From: Paraburkholderia phenazinium
Lineage (GTDB): Bacteria > Pseudomonadota > Gammaproteobacteria > Burkholderiales > Burkholderiaceae
Direction: 5' to 3'
DNA: 64,000 nucleotides
NCBI RefSeq assembly: GCF_900142845.1
Contig: NZ_FSRU01000001.1
Location: 2,294,001 to 2,358,000, forward strand
Part shown: in pieces, positions 19,539 through 27,192 of the stretch
Layout: every line of letters begins with the position of its first letter
How positions within the stretch are numbered: position 1 is the first letter of the stretch
The notes under the pieces: model-generated
The model's input: only the letters and a program-made list of their open reading frames with translations
Databases searched by the model: none
Told to the model about the DNA's origin: nothing
Position numbers and translations under genes: made by a program

Positions 19539-19843
19539 TTCTTCCGCTCCTTCTGGATTTTTGTCCACAATGCTTTTGCGGCAGCAATGTCCGCTTTCTG
19601 CCCCTTCTTTCCACCACCATCAAGAAGCAGATAGACCGTCAGTCCGTCTCTCACGTAATACACTCGCGTCCCGGCGCCTACATGGATTCGCATCTCCCAC
19701 ACGCCGTCACCAACATCATGGCAATCGCCAAATACCCCATTTGCCGCCCGCGTAATCCGGCTGACCACTGCACCCTTGAGCACCTTGTCGGCAAGGCCGG
19801 TAAGCCAGGCCCGGAATTGGTCAGTTTGATTTATCGTATTCAT
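19535..19843 (-). CDS. type II toxin, RelE/HigB-like (HI1419 family)
   Basis: Putative mRNA-interferase-type toxin of 102 residues, related to phage Gp49-like and HI1419 killer proteins of the RelE/ParE superfamily. Characteristic stretches are FRAWLTGLADKVLKGAV, DVGDGVWEMRIHVGAGTRVY and YLLLDGGGKKGQKADIAAAK. The ATG at 19843 gives MNTINQTDQF; four more residues are possible from an upstream start at 19855. It is translationally coupled to the antitoxin downstream, and a 16-bp perfect palindrome lies 65 bases upstream. The pair sits between cobE and cobO, so it looks inserted into the B12 cluster. Confidence 0.88.
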   Translation of the reverse strand: MNTINQTDQFRAWLTGLADKVLKGAVVSRITRAANGVFGDCHDVGDGVWEMRIHVGAGTRVYYVRDGLTVYLLLDGGGKKGQKADIAAAKALWTKIQKERKK

Positions 19844-20260
19844 TGCTTCAGCCACGCATGTTCGTTGCTACCTCGGTTGGGGTTTGACCGAACCGTTACC
19901 AATGATAGTATCCAATTGGATACGGAATTGCAAGCTCGATATGCGGAGGAGATATGCGAGCTGGCCAGGTTTGCCTGGACGTCCGCCGGGGCCTTCCTCT
20001 CAAACGCGTTTGACTCACTATGTACATCCTTCCCGGTGCGCTTGAGGCGGATCTACGCGGTGTACACTACGCCGCTCTTCGTCGTGCGAGGTGTGATGCT
20101 TCCCCTATGGGCAACTCCTCTGCTCATGGTGAAAATTAAGCATTGTCATCTGACAATTGCACCTGTAGATAGCACGGAATAAAGTGCTCAAAAGCGGCCC
20201 ACAAGATTGATTTCATTCAAAAATAAACCCAACCCCCTTGCCAGAAGGACAACCTGAGAA
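19844..20260. other. toxin-antitoxin promoter and unassigned spacer before cobO
   Basis: This 417-base stretch holds the palindrome at 19908-19923 and then about 250 bases less GC-rich than the flanking cob genes. A 39-codon reading frame begins at about 20020 (MYILPGALEADLRG...). It has no recognised family and no convincing ribosome-binding site, so it is not called as a gene. Longer plus-strand frames here are antisense to the toxin and lack support. The stretch may be carry-over from the event that inserted the toxin-antitoxin pair. The cobO promoter should lie near its right end; no second riboswitch was found there. Confidence 0.4.
19908..19923. promoter_or_regulatory. 16-bp perfect palindrome, likely toxin-antitoxin operator
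   Basis: The sequence GTATCCAATTGGATAC is a perfect inverted repeat without spacer, 65 bases upstream of the toxin start. Type II antitoxins usually bind such palindromes to repress their own operon, so this is the best operator candidate for the HTH antitoxin at 19107-19538. Confidence 0.65.
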
Positions 20261-20866
20261 ATGGTGAAAACCGATCCCGAATCCCATCTGCGCATGACCC
20301 AACGGCGTCGCGAAGGCCACGAGAAAAAGCAGGCCGAAGCGACCATCGAAAAGGGCCTGCTGATCGTCAACACCGGCACCGGCAAGGGCAAGACCACCGC
20401 TGCGTTCGGCATGGCCGTGCGGGTCCTCGGCCACGGCATGCGCCTTGGCGTCGTGCAGTTCATCAAGGGTGCGCTGCACACGTCGGAGCGCGACTTTCTG
20501 GGCAAAATCGCCACCTGCGATTTCGTCACCATGGGCGACGGCTACACGTGGAATACCCAAAACCGCGATGCCGACATCGCGACCGCCCGCAAAGGCTGGA
20601 ACGAAGCGCGCCGGATGATCGAAAGCGGCGAGTATCAGATGGTGATTCTCGACGAACTGAATACCGTGCTGAAGTACGAATACCTCCCGCTCGAGGAAGT
20701 GCTGGCGGTCGTCAACGCACGTCCCGAGATGCTGCATGTGGTGATCACCGGACGCCACGCGCCGGACGCGCTGATCGAAGCGGCCGATCTGGTCACGGAA
20801 ATGCGCATCGTCAAACACCCGTATCGCGAGCAGCACGTCAAGGCGCAGCGCGGCGTGGAATTCTGA
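20261..20866 (+). CDS. cobO: cob(I)yrinic acid a,c-diamide adenosyltransferase
   Basis: ATP:corrinoid adenosyltransferase (CobO/BtuR type, 201 residues) that attaches the 5'-deoxyadenosyl group to cob(I)yrinate a,c-diamide. The P-loop NTGTGKGKTTAAFGMA near residue 37 and the VILDELNTVLKYEYL stretch are diagnostic of this family and exclude the unrelated PduO type. A Lys/Glu/Arg-rich N-terminal helix precedes the P-loop. It starts the cobO-cobB-bluB operon, 3 bases before cobB. Confidence 0.95.
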   Translation: MVKTDPESHLRMTQRRREGHEKKQAEATIEKGLLIVNTGTGKGKTTAAFGMAVRVLGHGMRLGVVQFIKGALHTSERDFLGKIATCDFVTMGDGYTWNTQNRDADIATARKGWNEARRMIESGEYQMVILDELNTVLKYEYLPLEEVLAVVNARPEMLHVVITGRHAPDALIEAADLVTEMRIVKHPYREQHVKAQRGVEF

Positions 20867-20869
20867 GCC

Positions 20870-22174
20870 ATGCCGTCCTGTCCCGCCCTGTTCATCAGCG
20901 CGCCGGCTTCCGGTCAGGGCAAGACCACGATCACCGCCGGCCTCGCCCGCTACCACCGGCGGCAAGGGCGGCGCGTGCGCGTCTTCAAGACCGGCCCGGA
21001 CTTTCTGGACCCGATGATCCTCGCCCGCGCCAGCGGCGCACCGGTGCTGTCGCTCGACCTGTGGATGGTCGGCGAACAGGCGTGCCGTGAACTGCTCGCG
21101 CAAGCGGCAGCCGAGGCGGACCTGATCCTGATCGAAGGCGTGATGGGTCTCTACGACGGCACCCCGAGCAGCGCCGATCTCGCCAGTGCGTTCGGCGTAC
21201 CGGTGGTCGCCGTGATTTCCGCCAAGGCAATGGCGCAGACCTTCGGCGCGCTCGCGTTCGGTCTCGCGCATTTCCGGCCCGGCCTGCCGTTTCATGGCGT
21301 GTTCGCCAATCGCGTCGGCTCGGCGCGCCACGCGCAGATGTTGCAGGAAGCGCTGCCGTCCGGGCTACGCTGGACCGGGCATATTGCCAGCGCCGACGCC
21401 ATCGAACTGCCCGAACGGCACCTCGGCCTGCACCAGGCGGGCGAAGTCGACGATCTCGACACGCGGCTCGAGCGCGCCGCCGATGCGCTCGCGCAAACCC
21501 CGCTCGCCGAACTGCCGCCGGCGGTGGAATTTACTGCGCCCGCAACCACGCACCATGCTCTGCCGCGGTTGCTCGACGGCAAACACATTGCGATTGCCCG
21601 CGACGCCGCGTTCTCGTTCATCTATCCGGCCAACGTCACGCTGCTCGAAACACTGGGCGCACAGGTCAGCTACTTCTCGCCGCTGGCCGACCAGCCTGTG
21701 CCGGAATCCGCTGACGCCGTCTATCTGCCCGGCGGCTATCCCGAGCTGCATGCAGCGACGCTCTCGCGCAATGCACGTACGGCGGATGCGATCCGCGCAC
21801 ATGCGGCCGCCGGAAAAGCCATCGTGGCCGAATGTGGCGGTATGCTCTATCTGCTCGAGCAACTCACCGACACGCAAGGCGCGACCACGCCCATGCTCGG
21901 TCTGCTGCCGGGCCACGCGACGATGCAAACGCGTTTTACCGCACTCGGCATGCAACAGCTAGTCGGCCTCCATGGCGCCATGACCGGTCATACGTTTCAC
22001 TATTCGAAGTTGACGACGACGCTCACGCCACAGCGGACGGCCACCCGCCCGCAAGCCGACGCGCCCGGCGAGGCCGTATTCCGCGCCGGCCCGATCGTCG
22101 CCACCTATATGCATGCCTACTGGCCTTCCAACCCGGCCTTCGCGGCCGCCCTGTTCCATGGCGAAGTGTTTTAA
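20870..22174 (+). CDS. cobB: hydrogenobyrinic/cobyrinic acid a,c-diamide synthase
   Basis: Glutamine- and ATP-dependent amidase that amidates the a and c side chains, giving the a,c-diamide that CobN needs as substrate. The 434-residue protein has an N-terminal dethiobiotin-synthetase-like domain with P-loop SAPASGQGKTTITAGLA and the RVFKTGPDFLDP motif. Its C-terminal class I glutamine amidotransferase domain has the nucleophile Cys in VAECGGMLYLLE and the PGGYPELHA stretch. It is 3 bases after cobO and overlaps the following bluB start by 17 nt. Confidence 0.95.
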   Translation: MPSCPALFISAPASGQGKTTITAGLARYHRRQGRRVRVFKTGPDFLDPMILARASGAPVLSLDLWMVGEQACRELLAQAAAEADLILIEGVMGLYDGTPSSADLASAFGVPVVAVISAKAMAQTFGALAFGLAHFRPGLPFHGVFANRVGSARHAQMLQEALPSGLRWTGHIASADAIELPERHLGLHQAGEVDDLDTRLERAADALAQTPLAELPPAVEFTAPATTHHALPRLLDGKHIAIARDAAFSFIYPANVTLLETLGAQVSYFSPLADQPVPESADAVYLPGGYPELHAATLSRNARTADAIRAHAAAGKAIVAECGGMLYLLEQLTDTQGATTPMLGLLPGHATMQTRFTALGMQQLVGLHGAMTGHTFHYSKLTTTLTPQRTATRPQADAPGEAVFRAGPIVATYMHAYWPSNPAFAAALFHGEVF

Positions 22175-22814
22175 CGATTCCGACCGCGACGCGGTCTACC
22201 GCGCCATCCATGAAAGGCGCGACATGCGGCACTTCGTGCGCGACCCCGTCGACCCGGCCGTGCTGCAGCGCCTGCTCGAAGCGGCGCACCATGCGCCGAG
22301 CGTCGGCTTCATGCAGCCGTGGCGCATCGCGCGCATCACCGATCCGGCGCTGCGCATGGCCTTGCACGAGGCGGTGGACCGCGAGCGGCTCGCCACCGCC
22401 GACGCGCTCGGCAAACGGCGCGACGAGTTCATGAAGCTCAAGGTGGAAGGCATGCTGGAGTGCGGCGAGCTGCTGGTGATGGCCTTGATGGATGGCCGCG
22501 AGAAACACATCTTCGGACGCCGTACGTTGCCGGAGATGGATCTCGCCTCGGTGGCCTGCGCGATCCAGAACATGTGGCTGGCGGCGCGCGCCGAAGGGCT
22601 TGGGATGGGCTGGGTGTCGCTGTTCGACGTCGACGCCGTGCGCACCCTGCTGCATATGCCGGAAGGCGCGCGTCCGGTGGCGATCCTGTGCCTCGGTCAC
22701 GTGGATCGGTTCTATGCGGAGCCGATGCTCGAAACCGAGCGCTGGGCGAGCCGCGTGCCGCTCGCCGATTGCGTGTTCGAAAACCGCTGGCCTGAAGAGA
22801 ACAAGCCGGAGTGA
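22158..22814 (+). CDS. bluB: 5,6-dimethylbenzimidazole synthase
   Basis: Flavin-destroying enzyme that turns reduced FMN and O2 into 5,6-dimethylbenzimidazole, the lower ligand of B12. It is a nitroreductase-fold protein of 218 residues with ERRDMRHF near the start, APSVGFMQPWR near residue 49 and GLGMGWVSLFD near residue 150. SVGFMQPW is typical of BluB as opposed to ordinary nitroreductases. The ATG at 22158 lies inside the cobB end; an extension to 22113 would only add unrelated residues. It ends the operon, and its O2 need agrees with the aerobic pathway. Confidence 0.93.
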   Translation: MAKCFNDSDRDAVYRAIHERRDMRHFVRDPVDPAVLQRLLEAAHHAPSVGFMQPWRIARITDPALRMALHEAVDRERLATADALGKRRDEFMKLKVEGMLECGELLVMALMDGREKHIFGRRTLPEMDLASVACAIQNMWLAARAEGLGMGWVSLFDVDAVRTLLHMPEGARPVAILCLGHVDRFYAEPMLETERWASRVPLADCVFENRWPEENKPE

Positions 22815-22860
22815 TCCGGTGAGGTGAGGTGCGGCGGTGCGTAGCCGCTCGCCGCACGCC

Positions 22861-23694
22861 CTACGCTACCACCTCGCTCCGCTCGCTGCGCCGCTCCACA
22901 AACCGCCGCACATAATCGTTCGCTGGATGGCGCAGGATGTCCTGCGGACTGCCCTGCTGCACCAGCTCGCCATCGCGCAGAATCGCGATCTGCGTACCCG
23001 GGCGCAGCGCCTCGTCGAGATCGTGCGTGATGAAGACCACGGTCTTGTTGAGCGTCGCCTGCAACGAGAGCAACTGGTCCTGCATTTCCGTGCGAATCAA
23101 CGGGTCCAGCGCGGAAAACGCCTCGTCCATCAGCACCACGTCCGTATCCGCCGCGAGTGCGCGGGCGAGGCCCACCCGCTGCCGCATGCCGCCTGAAAGT
23201 TCATCCGGAAACTTCTCCGCATAACCGTCGAGGCCCACTTTCTTCAGCCAGTCGCGTGCGGCCGCATACGCCACCTCGCGCGATTCGCCGCGCGTTCGCA
23301 GCGCATACGCCGCGTTTTCCAGCACCGTCGAATGCGGCAGCAAGCCGAAGTTCTGAAACACCATGCTGATCCGGTAGCGGCGCAACTCGCGCAGGCCGTT
23401 CGAATTGAGCTTCAGGATATCCTTGCCGTCCACCAGAATCTCGCCCGCGCTCGGCTCGATCAGGCGGTTCAGGTGCCGCACCAGCGTCGACTTGCCCGAG
23501 CCGGACAAGCCCATGATGACGAAAATCTGGCCCGGCTCGATTGTCAGATTGACGTTGTTCAGCCCGACGTTGCAGCCTGTTTTCGCCAGCACGTCCGCCT
23601 TCGACGCGCCCTGGCGCAACAGATCGAGCACGCGTGCGTGCGCGCTCGCCGGTCCGAAAATCTTGTAGACGTTCCTCACCTGAATCGCTTTCAT
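22861..23694 (-). CDS. glycine betaine/proline-type ABC transporter ATP-binding protein
   Basis: ATPase subunit (277 residues) of a ProU/OpuA-type osmolyte importer. It has Walker A GLSGSGKST, signature LSGGMRQRVGLARALA, Walker B VVLMDEAFSALD and the H-loop ITHDLDEAL. The PxS-type N terminus KIFGPASAHARVLDLLRQG is typical of ProV-like proteins. It lacks the C-terminal CBS pair of osmosensing OpuA/ProV proteins, so it may be regulated by substrate supply and not by ionic strength. The AGGAG-led ATG at 23694 was chosen over an in-frame extension. It is last of the five leftward genes 28080-22861. Confidence 0.92.
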   Translation of the reverse strand: MKAIQVRNVYKIFGPASAHARVLDLLRQGASKADVLAKTGCNVGLNNVNLTIEPGQIFVIMGLSGSGKSTLVRHLNRLIEPSAGEILVDGKDILKLNSNGLRELRRYRISMVFQNFGLLPHSTVLENAAYALRTRGESREVAYAAARDWLKKVGLDGYAEKFPDELSGGMRQRVGLARALAADTDVVLMDEAFSALDPLIRTEMQDQLLSLQATLNKTVVFITHDLDEALRPGTQIAILRDGELVQQGSPQDILRHPANDYVRRFVERRSERSEVVA

Positions 23695-23728
23695 GTTGCC
23701 GCTCCTGTTGGCGTGTTCAGTTGCGTTC

Positions 23729-24691
23729 TCAATGGCGTGCGTCGCTTGCAAGCTCGCCATCCGGCTGCGCCTCACGCGCCAGCGCCTGCTCGCGCTTCTG
23801 CTTGCGTGCCTGCACGCGGGCGTCGCGCTGGGCCGCCGCCACGCGCCGCGCACGCCGCTCCTGGCCATATCCCTGGCTGACCCGATCGATCACGATCGCC
23901 AGAATCACGATGGCGATGCCGGCCTGCATGCCCTTGCCGACATCGAGCGTCTGGATGCCGGCCAGCACATCCTCGCCGAGCCCGCGCGAGCCGATCATCG
24001 ACGCGATCACCACCATCGACAGCGACATCATGGTGGTCTGATTGATACCCGCCATGATGCTGGGCCGCGCCAGCGGCAACTGCACGCCCACCAGCAATTG
24101 CCAGCGCGTCGTACCGAAGGCGCGGGCCGCTTCGATCACATCGCCGTCGACATGGCGAATGCCCAGATCCGTCAAGCGGATCAGCGGCGGCAGCGCGTAG
24201 ATCACGGTGGCAAAAATCGCCGGCACCTTACCGAGGCCGAACAACATCAACACGGGTATCAGATAGACGAAGCTCGGCAGCGTCTGCATCACATCCAGCA
24301 CGGGCAACAGGATGCGTCGCAACATGCTGCTCTGCGAACAGACAATGCCTGCCGGAACACCGATTGCGATGGACAGCACCGTCGCCACCAGCATCAGGGC
24401 GAGCGTCTCCATCAGTTTGTCCCACAACCCAAAGCAGCCGATCGCATACAGCAGCAGTACGAAGAAACCGGCGACACCCATGCGCCGTGTGGCATGCCAT
24501 GTGATCGCGCCGGCCACCACCAGCACGAGCCATGGCGGCAACACGCGCAACCCGCTTTCGAGCGGCACCAGCAAGTACTTCAGCACCAGCAGGCTGAACG
24601 CGTGAAACGCATCGCCATAGTTCTGAACGAGTGCGCCGACCTTGTCGTTGACGACATCGACCATCGACAGATGCAGAAAAAACCCATTCAT
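23729..24691 (-). CDS. glycine betaine/proline-type ABC transporter permease
   Basis: Inner-membrane permease of 320 residues with about seven hydrophobic segments. The ProW/OpuAB signature is seen as IGVPAGIVCSQS, LDVMQTLPSFVYLIPVLMLF and EAARAFGTTRWQLLVGVQLP (the EAA loop that contacts the ATPase). An Arg/Lys/Ala-rich tail of about 45 residues is longer than usual and probably cytosolic. It lies between the ATPase and the binding-protein genes of the same operon. Confidence 0.92.
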   Translation of the reverse strand: MNGFFLHLSMVDVVNDKVGALVQNYGDAFHAFSLLVLKYLLVPLESGLRVLPPWLVLVVAGAITWHATRRMGVAGFFVLLLYAIGCFGLWDKLMETLALMLVATVLSIAIGVPAGIVCSQSSMLRRILLPVLDVMQTLPSFVYLIPVLMLFGLGKVPAIFATVIYALPPLIRLTDLGIRHVDGDVIEAARAFGTTRWQLLVGVQLPLARPSIMAGINQTTMMSLSMVVIASMIGSRGLGEDVLAGIQTLDVGKGMQAGIAIVILAIVIDRVSQGYGQERRARRVAAAQRDARVQARKQKREQALAREAQPDGELASDARH

Positions 24692-24754
24692 GACCGACTC
24701 CCTTCAGCAAAGCCTCACTCCGGCGCGTGCAGGGGCACCGCGCTCATCACGCAC

Positions 24755-25789
24755 TCAGGCGCCGAGATTCGCCTGCACCTTCGACGCCACATCCGCGGGC
24801 ACCCATTGCTTCCACATTTCCGGGTGATCGCGCAGGAACTGCGTGGCCATCGCGGCGCCGTCGAGTTTCTTCGTGCTCATCTCGAGAATGGTGCTGTTCA
24901 GGAAGTCCATCGGAAACCTGACCTTGTTGAGCATCGTCACCAGGTCGGGATCCGAGTCGTAGAACGGCGTGGACACGCCCACCGTCACATGCGACACCAT
25001 GTACGACGAGGCGCATTGCTGCGTGCTGCTTTCGTCGCGCAAGGTCTTCCAGCAGGCGTCATTGAAGGGCGGCATCTTCAGTTGGGCGAACTTGTATTTC
25101 GCCATCAACGCGGCCGGTCCCCAGTAGTAGAAGACAATCGGCGCACCGCGCTGGTACGCGGACGCGATTGCGGCATCCAGCGCCGCGCCGGTGCCGGGGT
25201 GGAAGTTCGTATAGGTGGTGTCGAGGTTCAACACCTTCAGCAGGCGCGTATTCACGCGCTCGCAATCCCAACCCGTCGGGCAGTTGAGAAAGCGGCCCTT
25301 GTCCGGTTCCTCGTCGTCGGCGAAGACGCTTTTGTATTTCGGCAGATCCATCACTGAGACGAGATCCGGCGCGACCGGTTTGATGCCGCGCGCCGCGTCG
25401 CCCTTGATCACGTACTCGGGCACGAACCAGCCTTCCTTGGTGCCGCCGGGCAAGGTGTCGCCCACCAGTTTCACCGAGCCGGTTGCGACCGCCTTGGCGG
25501 TGATCTCGCTGCGGCCGGTCCATTGTTCGGCCCACACCTGCACGTCGTTATGCGCCAGCGCCGTCTCGGTGGCGGCCGTGCTGCCCGGCACCACATCGGT
25601 CTTGCAGCCGTAGCCCTTCTCCATGATCTGCCGCAGCACCTCCGTGGCGAAGGAGCCGCTTTCCCACGTGATGCCCGCGAAGTGCACGGTCTTGCCTTGC
25701 GTACACCAGTTGTCGGCTGCGTGAGCTGCCGTTCCGGTCAAAGTCAGCGCGGCGGCGACGAGCGCCACCCGGAGTCGTCTGAATTGCAT
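24755..25789 (-). CDS. periplasmic glycine betaine-type substrate-binding protein
   Basis: OpuAC/ProX-family solute-binding protein of 344 residues. Residues 1-24 are a Sec signal peptide ending GTAAHA|AD. The mature part has several aromatic residues expected of a quaternary-amine or sulfonium cage, for example FAGITWESGSF, QVWAEQWTGRSE and FYYWGPAALM. Two or more Cys pairs could form periplasmic disulfides. Candidate ligands include glycine betaine, choline, carnitine and the sulfur analogue DMSP. The DddP-like neighbour makes DMSP worth considering, but the ligand is not shown by sequence. Confidence 0.88.
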   Translation of the reverse strand: MQFRRLRVALVAAALTLTGTAAHAADNWCTQGKTVHFAGITWESGSFATEVLRQIMEKGYGCKTDVVPGSTAATETALAHNDVQVWAEQWTGRSEITAKAVATGSVKLVGDTLPGGTKEGWFVPEYVIKGDAARGIKPVAPDLVSVMDLPKYKSVFADDEEPDKGRFLNCPTGWDCERVNTRLLKVLNLDTTYTNFHPGTGAALDAAIASAYQRGAPIVFYYWGPAALMAKYKFAQLKMPPFNDACWKTLRDESSTQQCASSYMVSHVTVGVSTPFYDSDPDLVTMLNKVRFPMDFLNSTILEMSTKKLDGAAMATQFLRDHPEMWKQWVPADVASKVQANLGA

Positions 25790-25867
25790 GGTCGTTCATC
25801 CTTGAGCTTTGGACATACGTTGAATTCGAAAGCAGGAAACGTTGCGCGTGACGCTGCGAGGTATGAA

Positions 25868-27094
25868 TCAGGCGAGCAGGCGTTTTTCGAACGGATAGTC
25901 GGACAGCAATTCCACCTGGCCGTCGTCGCGCACGTAAACCTGCTCTTCGAGCTTGACGCCTTCGCCGCCGTCTTCATGGCCGATATAGCTCTCGATGCAC
26001 AGCGTCATGCCCGGCTGGATCACGCCGTCATACCCCTTCGCCTCGTTGTCTTCGCGGTGGACGATGTACGGATACTCGCCCGTCATGCCGACGCCATGCG
26101 CCAGCGCGAAGTAACGGCGCGCCTGATAGGGACCGGGGATCTTCCACGCCCTGGCGATGAACTCCTGAAAGGTCGTGCCGGCCCGCACGTTCTCCATGTT
26201 CGAATGGACCTGTTCGTAGGCGAGCCGGTAGAGGTTCTTTTGCGCAGGCGTGGCCGGCCCATCGCCGCACAGGAAGGTGCGCGAGAAATCCGCGTAGTAG
26301 CCGAAACGTCCCACCACGTCCGTGTCGAGCCCGACCAGTTCGCCCGCCTGGATCTTGCGCGGGCTGCTTTCCTGGAACCACGGGTTGGTGCGCGGACCTG
26401 AACTGATCAGACGCGTCTCCACATAATCGCCATCCGTTTCGATGATGTGCTTGTGCAGATGCGACCACAGTTCGTTTTCGCTGATACCGGGCACGAGTGC
26501 CGCCTCCAGCTTGCGCACGCCCTCTTCCGCGGCGCGCAGCGACGAACGGATCATCTTGATCTCGTTGGGCACCTTGATGGCACGGGCCCGTTCGAGCGGC
26601 TCCTGGGCATCGGAGATCTGATAGCCGCGCGCCTGCAGCGCGAACGCCGCCGCCGAGGTGGCGCTTTCAATCGCAATCTTCTTGCCGCCGCCGCACTGCT
26701 TGACCAGATCGTCGATCTCGTCGGCCCAGCGTTCGGTCACGCGGCCCAGCATGTCGTCGCAGAAGTAATAGGAGATCGCCGTCGCGGGGCGGACTTCATC
26801 CACCGTATCGAGTCCGTCGGCGAGAAAATCGCAGCCCGCGTATTCGAACAGCACCACCTTGCCCTCGGCCGGCACGAACACATAGCGTGCCGGGTTGCGC
26901 ATCGAATACACCTGCATGTTGCGCGAGCCTGTGGCATAGCGCATATGAGTCGGGTCGAACAGGATCGCGGCGGTCAGATCGCGCTTTTTCAGCTCGCGGC
27001 GCACGGCGGCGAGCCGGTCACGCTGGATCTGCGCAATTTCCTGCGCAGTCGGTTCGCAGTCGTCCGGGCGATGAGTCGGGCGAAGAATCGTCAT
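25868..27094 (-). CDS. M24-fold metalloprotein with DddP-like metal site (DMSP lyase or M24 hydrolase)
   Basis: Pita-bread (M24) fold protein of 408 residues. The predicted metal ligands are D257, D259, D269 (in LVGLDTDVVGRFGYYADFSR), H333 (AHGVGMTGEYP), E368 (CIESYIGHEDGG) and E383 (GVKLEEQV). Their spacing (+2, +12, +76, +111, +126) equals that of the DddP DMSP lyase ligands D295, D297, D307, H371, E406 and E421 as known from its structure. DddP cleaves dimethylsulfoniopropionate to DMS and acrylate. Ordinary prolidases, creatinase and ectoine hydrolase DoeA share the fold, so function remains open. The neighbours are a betaine-type importer and a 2OG oxygenase. ATG 27094 lacks a clear Shine-Dalgarno signal. 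Confidence 0.68.
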   Translation of the reverse strand: MTILRPTHRPDDCEPTAQEIAQIQRDRLAAVRRELKKRDLTAAILFDPTHMRYATGSRNMQVYSMRNPARYVFVPAEGKVVLFEYAGCDFLADGLDTVDEVRPATAISYYFCDDMLGRVTERWADEIDDLVKQCGGGKKIAIESATSAAAFALQARGYQISDAQEPLERARAIKVPNEIKMIRSSLRAAEEGVRKLEAALVPGISENELWSHLHKHIIETDGDYVETRLISSGPRTNPWFQESSPRKIQAGELVGLDTDVVGRFGYYADFSRTFLCGDGPATPAQKNLYRLAYEQVHSNMENVRAGTTFQEFIARAWKIPGPYQARRYFALAHGVGMTGEYPYIVHREDNEAKGYDGVIQPGMTLCIESYIGHEDGGEGVKLEEQVYVRDDGQVELLSDYPFEKRLLA

Positions 27095-27192
27095 GGTGTG
27101 TGTGGGGTACGTTATAAGAGTCAGGAGCAACAGCAATTGCAGGTTCAATGCAGCTTCAATCTTCAAGCTGCAGTCTCGGCTTACGGGTCGCC

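Noticed and set aside
19682..20182. 166-codon plus-strand open frame opposite the toxin gene
   Set aside because: Its first part is antisense to a clearly coding toxin, the protein has no family features and there is no ribosome-binding site.
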